From: Synechococcales cyanobacterium C42_A2020_086
GTDB taxonomy: Bacteria > Cyanobacteriota > Cyanobacteriia > Elainellales > Elainellaceae
Direction of reading: 5' to 3'
DNA: 64,000 nucleotides
NCBI GenBank assembly: GCA_015272325.1
Contig: JACYLU010000002.1
Location: forward strand, 1 to 64,000
Position numbers and translations under genes: made by a program. Of the stretch, positions 1 to 7,811 are shown piece after piece; within the stretch, counting starts at the first letter, position 1, and every line of letters begins with the position of its first letter. Under the pieces are notes generated by a model. It worked only from the letters and a program-made list of their open reading frames with translations, did not search any database and was not told the origin of the DNA.

Positions 1-114
1 GACTCGCAGCAGAAGTTTGTGAATGACTTTGTGGCGGCATGGGACAAGGTGATGAACCTCGATCGCTATGACCTGCGCACCGTCCAAGCACAAAGCGCTG
101 CGCGGGGTTTCTAA
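1..114 (+). CDS. katG: Catalase-peroxidase KatG, C-terminal fragment (5' cut by window edge)
   Basis: Only the last 37 codons are inside the window, ending in TAA at 112-114. The reading frame gives a tail with [20 protein letters not shown], the typical ending of catalase-peroxidases (bifunctional haem enzymes that remove hydrogen peroxide). The active-site region lies upstream and cannot be inspected. A hairpin at 223-257 follows downstream. The family call rests on this short tail alone, so it is good but not certain. Confidence 0.8.
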   Translation, partial: DSQQKFVNDFVAAWDKVMNLDRYDLRTVQAQSAARGF

Positions 115-222
115 GTGTAACCTCCACCAAATCATCAGGTAATCAAAGGTTGAGGCTATCCAAACGTGCGGAAATCCCGAGCACAAGTGGAAGCTAAAGA
201 CCATCATGAGACGATTAAGCGT

Positions 223-257
223 TTTCAGGTAGGAATGTCCAAAGTTCCTGCCTGAAA
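223..257 (+). terminator. Inverted repeat downstream of katG, possible terminator or mRNA 3' stabiliser
   Basis: The arms TTTCAGG-T-AGGAA (223-235) and TTCCT-G-CCTGAAA (245-257) pair over 13 positions with one G-U wobble, around a 9-base loop. There is no U-tract, so it is not a textbook rho-independent terminator. Its place between katG and the sqr promoter suggests transcript-end formation. Confidence 0.5.
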
Positions 258-305
258 CTGCTGGGCAATGATGCAAGGGGTTGTGTCAATTTATTTGTTT
301 AGCGC

Positions 306-334
306 TTGACGGCAAGTTTATACTACCATATAGT
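306..334 (+). promoter_or_regulatory. Sigma70-type promoter of the sqr operon with AT-rich dyad over the -10 box
   Basis: A -35 box TTGACG (306-311), a 17-base spacer and a -10 box TATAGT (329-334) form a good housekeeping promoter about 140 bases upstream of the sqr start. The -10 box lies in an AT-rich stretch (317-345) with imperfect dyad symmetry (ATACT ... AGTTAT), where ArsR-family repressors often bind. The operon encodes such a repressor, so autoregulation is a reasonable inference. The box match is read directly; the operator role is not shown. Confidence 0.6.
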
Positions 335-480
335 TATACAATATAAAAACGTCAATAAAATATCAATAAAACCTGATTTGCCCTTACTTTGACATTCAAT
401 GAATTCCTATACAGCCCTGCAATCTGAGTGGGATTAAAAGGTTCGGCTGACCGGATTGCAGACTTTTGGAGGCTCCTCAT

Positions 481-1824
481 ATGGCTCACATCGTTGTGAT
501 CGGCGCGGGCTTGGGTGGTCTGCCCACTGCCTACGAACTTCGGCATCGTTTACCTCATCAGCATCAGGTTACGTTGATCTCAGATACACCCCAGTTTACG
601 TTTCTGCCCTCACTGCCCTGGGTGGCATTAGGATTAAAAACTCTGGAATCAATTCAGGTGCAGTTACTCAACCGCCTTGAACCGCGTGGCATTCATTGGG
701 TGCAAGGGCGAGTGGAAGGGATCGATCCAGATACCCGACAGCTGGTGGTGAATCAAGAACCGCTTTCCTACGATTACCTAGTGGTTGCAACCGGCGCAGA
801 ACTCGCTTTAGATGCTGTACCAGGTTTGGGTCCAGATACTGGCTACACCCAATCGGTGTGTAATCCGCACCATGCTCATCTGGCACAGCAAGCATGGCAA
901 CAGTTTTTAGCACAGCCTGGGCCGTTGGTCGTGGGTGCGGTGCCAGGAGCGAGTTGTTTTGGTCCGGCTTACGAGTTTGCACTGTTAGCCGATCACGAAT
1001 TGCGAAAACGGGGCTTGCGCGATCGCGTCCCAATTACCTTTGTGACCCCTGAACCTTATGCCGGTCACTTGGGCATTGGCGGTATGGCTAATTCAGCGAA
1101 GCTAGTAACCACCTTGATGGCAGAACGGGGGATAGAAGTTATCGAGAATGCAGCGGTGACCGCAGTAGAACCTGACCAGATCCGGCTTGCCGATGGGCGC
1201 GCTCTGCCCTTTGCCTACTCGATGCTATTGCCTGCTTTTCGCGGTCCCCGTTTTTTGCAGAATGTTCCAGGACTGACCGATGCAAGAGGCTTTATTCCAG
1301 TCTTGCCCACCTATCAGCACCTTAGCTATCCCTCAATTTATGCTGTGGGTGTAATTGTTCAGCTTCAGCCTCCGGAAGTCACCCCGTTGCCAGTGGGCGT
1401 GCCGAAAACAGGGCAGATGACAGAGGCAATGGGCATAGCAGTGGCCCACAACATTGCCATCGCCCTCCGGGCGGTGCGGAGCACCATTGCCTTCGGTGAA
1501 AGGTCTGCTCAACCCGTTACACCCACCCTGGAAGCCATTTGTTTTGCGGATTTTGGCAATACTGGCATTTTGTTTTTGGCAGATCCGGTGCTGCCCGATC
1601 CGGCAACCGGTAAACGACGACGGGCAATCGCTCTCCAAGGCGCGTGGGTCGGCTGGGCAAAAACCGCATTTGAGCAGTATTTTCTCGCTAAGATGCGATT
1701 AGGCGCAGCCGTTCCCTGGTTTGAGCGGCTTGCCCTTAGAGGCGTTGGTTTATCGCTGGTGGAACCAACAGCTATCTCGTCTATCTCGTCGTCTAGTGAT
1801 TGCTTACGTGGAACGTCTTGTTGA
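481..1824 (+). CDS. sqr: Sulfide:quinone oxidoreductase-like FAD enzyme
   Basis: A 447-residue flavoprotein with an N-terminal dinucleotide-binding motif (GAGLGG near residue 8). All three cysteines typical of sulfide:quinone reductases are placed as in that family: Cys127 (QSVCNPHHA), Cys159 (GASCFGPAYEF) and Cys354 (AICFADFG). SQR oxidises sulfide to polysulfide or sulfur and passes electrons to the quinone pool at the membrane. The start at ATG 481 is preferred over TTG 466 because GGAGG lies at 468-472. An ArsR-type regulator begins 10 bases after the stop, as in sulfide-responsive operons. The SQR subtype cannot be fixed without alignment. The role could be sulfide detoxification or anoxygenic electron donation; the sequence does not decide. 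Confidence 0.85.
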   Translation: MAHIVVIGAGLGGLPTAYELRHRLPHQHQVTLISDTPQFTFLPSLPWVALGLKTLESIQVQLLNRLEPRGIHWVQGRVEGIDPDTRQLVVNQEPLSYDYLVVATGAELALDAVPGLGPDTGYTQSVCNPHHAHLAQQAWQQFLAQPGPLVVGAVPGASCFGPAYEFALLADHELRKRGLRDRVPITFVTPEPYAGHLGIGGMANSAKLVTTLMAERGIEVIENAAVTAVEPDQIRLADGRALPFAYSMLLPAFRGPRFLQNVPGLTDARGFIPVLPTYQHLSYPSIYAVGVIVQLQPPEVTPLPVGVPKTGQMTEAMGIAVAHNIAIALRAVRSTIAFGERSAQPVTPTLEAICFADFGNTGILFLADPVLPDPATGKRRRAIALQGAWVGWAKTAFEQYFLAKMRLGAAVPWFERLALRGVGLSLVEPTAISSISSSSDCLRGTSC

Positions 1825-1834
1825 GGCAGTCGCA

Positions 1835-2233
1835 ATGGATTGGACAACGAACCTCAAGCGATTGGAATACATGGCGGATCGGTTTCGGGTGATGTCTGAC
1901 CCGACTCGTCTGCGCATTCTGGCGGTATTAGGGGAACAGGAATTAAGCGTCCAAGATATTTGCGATCGCACAGGCTACAAACAGTCCAACGTCTCCAAAC
2001 ACCTACGAGTACTGCGCGAAATTGGGGCGATCGCCTGCGAGCAACGCAGCTACTACCACTACTATCGCGTGATCGATCCGCAAATTCTCTGCTGCTGGCG
2101 TTGTACCAAAACCGCTTGCACTCCATCAGGACATGAACCAGGAGAACCCTATGTTGAAGCTGATTCAGAAATCGATACAGAACTCTTACCAGCATGTAAT
2201 CAGTCCTGTATTCAAAGTAGTTATCCCGATTAG
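1835..2233 (+). CDS. ArsR/SmtB-family repressor, probable sulfide or thiol sensor (SqrR-like)
   Basis: A 132-residue winged-helix regulator with a clear ArsR core (RVMSDPTRLRILAVLGE, then the recognition helix SNVSKHLRVLREIGAI). Cysteines sit at 43, 68, 86, 87, 90 and 95. Cys43 occupies the alpha-3 region and the C-terminal cysteines could pair with it, as in reactive-sulfur sensors such as SqrR and BigR, although metal sensing is also possible. Start ATG 1835 has GAGG at 1823-1826. It probably represses the sqr operon from the promoter at 306-334. The 3' end overlaps the next gene by about 83 bases in another frame, and the overlapping tail carries an additional CNQSC motif; the tail may be real or may follow an ancient frameshift. 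Confidence 0.8.
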   Translation: MDWTTNLKRLEYMADRFRVMSDPTRLRILAVLGEQELSVQDICDRTGYKQSNVSKHLRVLREIGAIACEQRSYYHYYRVIDPQILCCWRCTKTACTPSGHEPGEPYVEADSEIDTELLPACNQSCIQSSYPD

Positions 2234-2813
2234 TTTCAGTGTATTGCTGTTCAGTTGGCAACCTGCAACGGCGCTAGCCGCTCCCAACATTCCCAATCCA
2301 GGTGAATTATCCCGCGCAGTTCAGGAAATTGAAAATCTAGATGCCATGCGCTCTGGACTAGCCGCTTCTCTGGAGGGGCGCACAGAAGAACCCACGCTGC
2401 AAACCATGCAGGAAGTCTGTCGTCCGGTGGGAATGCGGGCGATGCAGCTCAGTCAGGAGAATGGTTGGCAGGTAAAACAGATTGCGAAGAAATATCGCAA
2501 CCCTGCCCATGCACCTGATAATTTACAGTCCCGGATCGCTTTAGCAAGGTTTGAACAAAATCCAGAGCTAGTTGGGTTCTGGGATCGAGAGACGATAGAC
2601 GAACAGCTAGGAACTCGCTACTATCGCCGCATCAACGTAGAAGCGACCTGTTTAGTCTGTCATGGAGCAAAAGAGAATCGTCCGCAATTTGTTAAAGATA
2701 ACTATCCCCAAGATTTAGCCTATAACTTTCATGTGGGCGATCTACGCGGCATGTACTCTGTATTCATTCCCGATAATGTGAAGCAATCTATTCAAGATGC
2801 AGTCAATCCCTGA
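2151..2813 (+). CDS. DUF3365 (Tll0287-like) haem-binding protein, exported
   Basis: About 220 residues. A hydrophobic N-terminal segment followed by ATALAA suggests a cleaved signal peptide. The C-terminal half has the haem c motif CLVCH, and the body resembles Tll0287-like/DUF3365 sensor domains, whose best known member from Thermosynechococcus has an unusual haem fold. ATG 2151 is preferred over 2133 because AGGAGA (2140-2145) lies six bases upstream. The overlap with the arsR-like gene implies translational coupling. In the sqr operon it could bind sulfide or report redox state, but that is inference. Confidence 0.75.
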   Translation: MLKLIQKSIQNSYQHVISPVFKVVIPISFSVLLFSWQPATALAAPNIPNPGELSRAVQEIENLDAMRSGLAASLEGRTEEPTLQTMQEVCRPVGMRAMQLSQENGWQVKQIAKKYRNPAHAPDNLQSRIALARFEQNPELVGFWDRETIDEQLGTRYYRRINVEATCLVCHGAKENRPQFVKDNYPQDLAYNFHVGDLRGMYSVFIPDNVKQSIQDAVNP

Positions 2814-2854
2814 TTCCAATAAACGCTGAAGGATCAACAGCGGAATAGTTAACA

Positions 2855-2887
2855 GGCGGACCTCTAAGGAGAAGCTCCGCTAACGCC
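2855..2887. repeat. Small palindromic element (REP-like hairpin)
   Basis: GGCGGA at the left pairs roughly with TCCGCTAACGCC at the right, and GGAG-aag-CTCC forms an inner hairpin. Such GC-rich mini-hairpins with a GGAGCTTCTCC core are dispersed repeats in many cyanobacterial genomes. The rest of the 2814-3127 gap holds a minus-strand open frame of about 60 codons (2889-3080) discussed under findings. Confidence 0.45.
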
Positions 2888-3127
2888 TTCAAACGAGTGC
2901 GATGATGAGTTCGCTGATATAGGCTAAAGTCATGGCGTGCCTAGAGGCTGTGAGTTCTTCAGATTCAGCCTCATCCTCAGGAAGCTTTGCTATCTCTTTG
3001 CTATCTCTTTTCTTTCTGTTGCTGCTCCTGACTACTTTTCCAACATCCTCAAACAATTCTGCCTTTGGGTATAGCCCTTAACTGTCGTTCTAAAGTATTG
3101 TAACGGCAAGCTGTAACTGGAGGTAGG

Positions 3128-3319
3128 ATGATGCTCAATATAACGCTGTATCATATGCTGCTGGCACAAGAAGCAGTGCAGATCGGCTTTCGGCTGAATG
3201 GAGTGATTGCGCTGCTCGCCGGAATTTTGATCCTGGCCGTGCCGCGTCTGCTGAACCTAATTGTAGCAATTTACCTGATTCTGATTGGACTCATCGAAGT
3301 GTTTGGGCTACGGCTTTAA
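3128..3319 (+). CDS. DUF3096 small membrane protein
   Basis: A 63-residue protein made almost wholly of two hydrophobic helices. The core NGVIALLAGILILAVPRLLN followed by IVAIYLILIGL is the hallmark of the DUF3096 family, small inner-membrane proteins of unknown function. ATG 3128 (or the adjacent ATG 3131) has GGAGG at about 3120-3124. A rho-independent terminator follows 22 bases after the stop, so it is probably monocistronic. Confidence 0.8.
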   Translation: MMLNITLYHMLLAQEAVQIGFRLNGVIALLAGILILAVPRLLNLIVAIYLILIGLIEVFGLRL

Positions 3320-3341
3320 AGACTTCAAAGACTTCAAAGAT

Positions 3342-3363
3342 GCCTTTTAATGAAGGCTTTTTT
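3342..3363 (+). terminator. Rho-independent terminator after the DUF3096 gene
   Basis: Stem GCCTT/AAGGC with a TTAATG loop, followed directly by six T. Just before it the unit AGACTTCAA recurs in tandem. Confidence 0.7.
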
Positions 3364-3474
3364 ACAAAACTTTCCGTGAGTTAGAAGAAATACTGCCGTC
3401 AGGGGCTCAATGGGTCTGTTAGCTTGGGTGCAGAGAAGTTTAGATTGTCCTCTCACTCCATGTTCTGATCCCCA

Positions 3475-3954
3475 ATGTTTTATCTAAACTGCCATCCCCA
3501 AGGTTTTGTAGTCAGCATCTTACGGCATCCTACGACACTTATAGCTGCCATGGTCCTCTTGCTCAACGGTTGTAGTACTTCATCACTGAAACCTCCAGAG
3601 GCTGTGTCTCAAGCGTTTGCTGCTCGCTACCCTAATACTGCTGCCACTTGGGAATCAAAGCCCTACGGATATGAGGCGACCTTTCACCACAACGGGATAG
3701 AGTATGAAGCAGAATTCTCTGCCGATGGGCACTGGTTAGAGACCGAGCATGAGGTGAGCGCAGCGGCTTTTTCTCGAACGGTGCTAGAGCGTATTCAGCG
3801 AGAGTATCCAGGTTACACCATTACCAAATACGAGATTGAGCAGACGCCTCAAGGGACATTCTACGAAGTTGAAATCGAGCAAGCGGACTCCGAATACGAG
3901 CTGTATTTTGACGCTAGTGCTACGCCTGCTCTCAATGCCAACGAGGATAGCTAG
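3475..3954 (+). CDS. Lipoprotein with PepSY-like domains
   Basis: 159 residues. The N-terminal hydrophobic stretch ends in LLNGC, a lipobox with Cys33, so it is probably a lipoprotein. The rest contains two PepSY-like units: one around FAARYPNTAATWES with YEATFHHNGIEYEAEF, one around RIQREYPGYTITKYEIEQ with FYEVEIEQADSEYELYFD. This alternating pattern is seen in the putative beta-lactamase-inhibitor-like PepSY family of periplasmic proteins. Function is unknown. It stands alone, with leuC about 400 bases downstream. Confidence 0.7.
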   Translation: MFYLNCHPQGFVVSILRHPTTLIAAMVLLLNGCSTSSLKPPEAVSQAFAARYPNTAATWESKPYGYEATFHHNGIEYEAEFSADGHWLETEHEVSAAAFSRTVLERIQREYPGYTITKYEIEQTPQGTFYEVEIEQADSEYELYFDASATPALNANEDS

Positions 3955-4353
3955 AGCTACAGCGCGACAAACCCGCAGCTTACATGAAGATTGGATATGC
4001 AGAGAAGCTCCAGACCCCCTAACTCTAAATTCTTTAGGTTGAGGCACAGGTGTCTATAAAGCAGCCAATTGATAATCGGAGGCCAGTTCTAATATTTCTG
4101 GCATATTAGTCTCTCAACAAAAATATATTGGACATGATGAATTACCGTCTCCTACTGTAAGAAGCAGTGGATCGGTAGAGGAAAAGGCAGGGCGCAGTAG
4201 AGCCGTAGTTCAAGCCAAGATCCGGCTCGTGGGGGATGCCTTTTCGCTAAAATCAAAGATCTGCGAATGGATCCAGAGCTATATGCTAGCTGGATCGGTT
4301 CACACTATTCTCCATCTTTTCCATCCTTGAGCGTTGAACACTCTTCCGCACCT
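3955..4353. other. Intergenic region between lipoprotein gene and leuC
   Basis: 399 bases without a convincing gene. An in-frame upstream extension of leuC from 4267 is open, but its codons do not resemble LeuC. I see no clear promoter, attenuator or leucine-rich leader peptide. Confidence 0.5.
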
Positions 4354-5757
4354 ATGAGCAAAGGTACTTTATTCGACAAAGTCTGGGATTTGCATACCGT
4401 GGGCACCCTGCCTTCTGGGCAGACGCAGCTCTTTATCGGGCTGCACCTGATTCATGAAGTCACTAGTCCTCAGGCCTTTGCCATGCTGCGGGAGCGGGGA
4501 TTGAAGGTGATGTTCCCCGAGCGGACGGTGGCAACAGTGGATCACATCGTACCGACAACAAATCAGGCGCGTCCTTTCGTTGATAGTCTGGCGGAAGAGA
4601 TGATGCAGGCGCTGGAGCAAAACTGCAAAGACAACGGCATCCGCTTCTATAACATCGGCTCCGGCAACCAGGGCATTGTGCATGTTATTGCCCCCGAACA
4701 GGGCCTGACGCAGCCCGGCATGACGATCGCCTGCGGTGACAGCCACACTTCAACCCACGGCGCTTTTGGTGCTATTGCTTTCGGAATTGGCACCAGCCAA
4801 GTACGAGATGTGCTGGCATCTCAAACTCTGGCGCTTTCAAAGCTGAAGGTGCGCAAGGTCGAGGTGAACGGCACCCTGCCTACAGGTGTCTACGCTAAAG
4901 ACGTGATTCTGCATATCATTCGCAAGCTAGGCGTCACTGGAGGTGTCGGCTTTGCCTATGAATATGCCGGCACTACCTTCGAGCAGATGAGCATGGAAGA
5001 GCGGATGACCGTCTGCAATATGGCGATTGAGGGCGGTGCTCGCTGCGGCTACATCAACCCGGATGCTGTTACCTTCGAGTACCTCAAGGGTCGCGATTTT
5101 GCGCCTAAGGGAGCCGAGTGGGATCAAGCCGTAGCTTGGTGGCAGAGCATTCGCAGCGATGCCGACGCCGAATACGATGATGTGGTCGTGTTTGATGCCG
5201 CCGAGATTCCGCCGACAGTCACCTGGGGAATTACACCCGGTCAAGGCATTGCCGTGGATCAGCAGGTGCCAACGCCGGAGGAACTGCCCGAGAAAGAGCG
5301 AAGCATTGCTGAAGAAGCCTATCGCTATATGGATTTGCAGCCGGGCAAACCGATTAAGGGCACCAAAGTGGATGTCTGCTTTATCGGCAGCTGTACAAAC
5401 GGACGAATCAGCGATCTGCGGGAGGCAGCCAAAATTGCTCAGGGGCGGCAGGTGGCGGCAGGCATCAAGGCGTTTGTGGTGCCGGGGTCCGAGCGGGTTA
5501 AGCAGGAAGCCGAAGCCGAGGGGCTACACGAGATTTTCAAGGCGGCCGGCTTTGAGTGGCGAGAGCCGGGCTGCTCGATGTGCCTGGCGATGAACCCCGA
5601 CAAGCTAGAAGGGCGACAGATCAGTGCCTCGTCGTCGAACCGCAACTTTAAAGGACGGCAGGGTTCGGCTTCCGGACGGACGCTGCTGATGAGTCCGGCC
5701 ATGGTAGCGGCGGCGGCGATTGCCGGCGAGGTGACGGATGTGCGAGAGCTGCTGTAG
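4354..5757 (+). CDS. leuC: 3-isopropylmalate dehydratase, large subunit
   Basis: 467 residues from ATG 4354 ([16 protein letters not shown]), the normal length and N-terminus for LeuC. It is the aconitase-family half that isomerises 2-isopropylmalate to 3-isopropylmalate in leucine synthesis, together with LeuD. The [4Fe-4S] ligands are Cys347 (GSCTNGR), Cys407 and Cys410 (GCSMCLAM), identical in position to the well-known enzymes. The longer frame from 4267 is not supported. leuD lies 494 bases downstream, an unusually wide gap that holds a Tic22-like remnant. Confidence 0.97.
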   Translation: MSKGTLFDKVWDLHTVGTLPSGQTQLFIGLHLIHEVTSPQAFAMLRERGLKVMFPERTVATVDHIVPTTNQARPFVDSLAEEMMQALEQNCKDNGIRFYNIGSGNQGIVHVIAPEQGLTQPGMTIACGDSHTSTHGAFGAIAFGIGTSQVRDVLASQTLALSKLKVRKVEVNGTLPTGVYAKDVILHIIRKLGVTGGVGFAYEYAGTTFEQMSMEERMTVCNMAIEGGARCGYINPDAVTFEYLKGRDFAPKGAEWDQAVAWWQSIRSDADAEYDDVVVFDAAEIPPTVTWGITPGQGIAVDQQVPTPEELPEKERSIAEEAYRYMDLQPGKPIKGTKVDVCFIGSCTNGRISDLREAAKIAQGRQVAAGIKAFVVPGSERVKQEAEAEGLHEIFKAAGFEWREPGCSMCLAMNPDKLEGRQISASSSNRNFKGRQGSASGRTLLMSPAMVAAAAIAGEVTDVRELL

Positions 5758-5790
5758 AGTCAGACTGTAGAGCCAGACTGTAGAGTCGGT
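5752..5790 (+). repeat. 13-bp tandem repeat, three copies, overlapping the leuC stop codon
   Basis: Three near-identical units of CTGTAGAGTCAGA run from 5752 to 5790; the first copy contains the last leucine codon and the TAG stop of leuC. It ends about nine bases before the open frame of the Tic22-like remnant. Confidence 0.8.
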
Positions 5791-5798
5791 CAGTCTAA

Positions 5799-6185
5799 GC
5801 TTATGTCCTACGCCATGCGATTGCGGCTGAAGAGGTTTATCAGGACAGTCAGGAGATCATTCCGCTGTTTTTTGAGCGCGAAACCCTGACACCACTGCTG
5901 AACCGCTTGCAGCAATCTCGTCCCAACTTGGCTGCTCAGATCACCATCGAAGTGCTGACCCTAGAGAATCTGATTCAGGTGCTGGAAACAAGCGATAATG
6001 CCAACCTTAACCACATTGTGCTGATTCCACCTGCAGAGAGCGTGGAGGCAGTGCGGTCGTTTGCCAATCGCCCCGAGGGGCAGGGAGGCACTCCGAACCC
6101 AGAGTTCTTACGAGCGCTGGATCGGGCTTTGGGGACCTTGAACAAGCCCTTTAGCGAGGGCGTGCAAAAGCCCTTTGGTAACTAG
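5799..6185 (+). pseudogene. 5'-truncated Tic22-like gene remnant
   Basis: An open frame from the in-frame stop at 5796 to the TAA/TAG region at 6183-6185 reads about 128 codons with no ATG or GTG near its beginning. It contains IPLFFEREPLTPLLNRL, IEVLTLENLIQVLE and NHIVLIPPAESVEAVR, which match the C-terminal half of Tic22-family proteins (periplasmic/thylakoid-lumen proteins tied to outer-membrane biogenesis in cyanobacteria). Full-length members have well over 200 residues and a signal peptide, both missing here. A 92-residue product from TTG 5907 is possible but would lack most of the fold. I read it as a decayed or partial copy placed between leuC and leuD. Confidence 0.65.
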
Positions 6186-6251
6186 ATTCAGCCCTAGAAA
6201 GTTCAACAAAAGTTCAATAAAGTTTACCCGTAGAAAAGAGGTTCATTCACG

Positions 6252-6851
6252 ATGAGTCAGGTCAAAGCAGTTGTAGGTCGGGGAATTCCCTTAGTCGGCA
6301 ACGATATCGATACGGACCGGATTATTCCGGCGCGGTTTTTGCGCTGTGTGACCTTTGACGGGTTGGGGGCGCAGGTGTTTGCCGACGATCGCAGCCAGTC
6401 CCAGGGGCAGCATCCGTTTGATCAGCCGCAGTATCAGGGAGCTGAGCTGCTAGTGGTGAATCGCAACTTTGGCTGTGGTTCTTCGCGGGAACACGCGCCG
6501 CAGGCGATTGCCAAGTGGGGCATCAAAGCATTGGTGGGCGAAAGCTTTGCCGAGATTTTCTTTGGCAACTGTGTGGCAATGGGGATTCCCTGCGTCACGG
6601 CTGCACCAGCAGATGTGCATATGCTGCAAACTTGGCTAGCGGATAACCCTCAATTCCCGATCACGCTTGATCTAGAAGCCCTACAGGTGCGGTTTGGCAA
6701 TCAGGCGATTACCGTTTCGATTGGGGAAGGTTCGCGCAATATGTTCCTCAGCGGCACCTGGGATGCCTGTGGTCAGCTTGTGGCTCAGGCAGCGCTGATC
6801 CAAGAAACGGCGGCGCGGCTGCCCTACATTGCCTGGAGCAAGACTGCATGA
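6252..6851 (+). CDS. leuD: 3-isopropylmalate dehydratase, small subunit
   Basis: 199 residues, the normal LeuD size. It shows [13 protein letters not shown] and the conserved [12 protein letters not shown] loop that closes the active site of the LeuCD heterodimer. ATG 6252 has GAGG (6238-6241) upstream. It completes the leucine-pathway isomerase with leuC, from which it is separated by the Tic22-like remnant; co-transcription is plausible because nothing on the other strand intervenes. Confidence 0.96.
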   Translation: MSQVKAVVGRGIPLVGNDIDTDRIIPARFLRCVTFDGLGAQVFADDRSQSQGQHPFDQPQYQGAELLVVNRNFGCGSSREHAPQAIAKWGIKALVGESFAEIFFGNCVAMGIPCVTAAPADVHMLQTWLADNPQFPITLDLEALQVRFGNQAITVSIGEGSRNMFLSGTWDACGQLVAQAALIQETAARLPYIAWSKTA

Positions 6852-7296
6852 GCGGAATGAGAGGCATGAGTTGGGTGTGATGCTGCTGATCCTGCCACCT
6901 CCCCATACAGTCATGTTTCTACACAGATCTTTCCAGAGGGAAACGTCGATCTGGCGTCAGATCGAGGCATACTGAAGTCAGTCAAATTCACATCCTGTTC
7001 GAGTCACTCTTGGTTCCAATCATCTAAAGAGCATCGTCATAGTTAAAGAGCGAAGTAGAAGGCACCTTGCGGATGAATGGAGTCTTGGCTGGAATGCTGA
7101 TTTTCTGGTTGAGGTCTCGTCTGCGATGGATCTCGAAGATGGAAGATAATGGATCTTGAATGGATCTTGAAAATATCAGGTGTGTTTGCCTGGTTCCTTG
7201 CTTCAAGTGCTACGCTATATCCGTGTCTAGATCGATATGAGTTCAGCCTGCTCTTTGATTCCAACTCTCCTCGTAACGGGTTCTAGAGGCTAAGCC
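6852..7296. other. Intergenic region with one perfect hairpin
   Basis: 445 bases. TCGATCTG-gcgt-CAGATCGA (6946-6965) is a perfect 8-bp hairpin without a T-tract, perhaps the leuD transcript end. ATGGATCTTGA is directly repeated near 7149. The small minus-strand frames here have no protein-like features. Confidence 0.5.
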
Positions 7297-7803
7297 ATGA
7301 TTGAGATGAAAGTCGCTGGAATTGCTTTGGATGCGGTATCTCGCAGTCCAATTGTGCTGCTGAGGGATGCCTCAGAGCGACGCCAGTTACCCATCTACAT
7401 TGGTCAAGATCAGGCACGAGCAATCATCAGCGTTCTGGAGAACCACACGCCGCCTCGCCCCCTCACCCACGACCTGATGGTCAACCTGATGGAGGAGTGG
7501 GACATGACCCTAGAGCGGGTGGTGATTCACTCGTTGCAAGACAATACCTTCTATGCGGTGCTGATGGTGCGCCAGGGTGAAACCCGCAAAGAGATTGACG
7601 CTCGCCCCAGCGACGCTATTGCCATCGCCCTGCGGACGCGCAGCCCCATCTGGGTGATGGAAGAAGTCGTTGCTGATGCCTCGATGCCGGTGGATCGCGA
7701 TGCTGACGAAGCTGAGCGTAAAGCCTTCCGCGACTTCCTTTCCAATCTGCGTCCCGATGACTTCAAGCAGGGCGGGCGATTTAGCAAGCGAGACGAAAGC
7801 TAA
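7297..7803 (+). CDS. Bifunctional nuclease family (BFN/DUF151) protein
   Basis: 168 residues starting MIEMKVAGIALDAVSRSPIV, with the family signatures LPIYIGQDQARAI near residue 31 and IDARPSDAIAIALRT near residue 95. The DUF151/BFN domain is named after plant proteins with nuclease activity; the bacterial role is not settled. The C-terminal 40 residues are charged and variable. The AKR gene starts 8 bases after the stop, so the two are likely one transcript. Confidence 0.9.
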   Translation: MIEMKVAGIALDAVSRSPIVLLRDASERRQLPIYIGQDQARAIISVLENHTPPRPLTHDLMVNLMEEWDMTLERVVIHSLQDNTFYAVLMVRQGETRKEIDARPSDAIAIALRTRSPIWVMEEVVADASMPVDRDADEAERKAFRDFLSNLRPDDFKQGGRFSKRDES

Positions 7804-7811
7804 GGAGTTCT

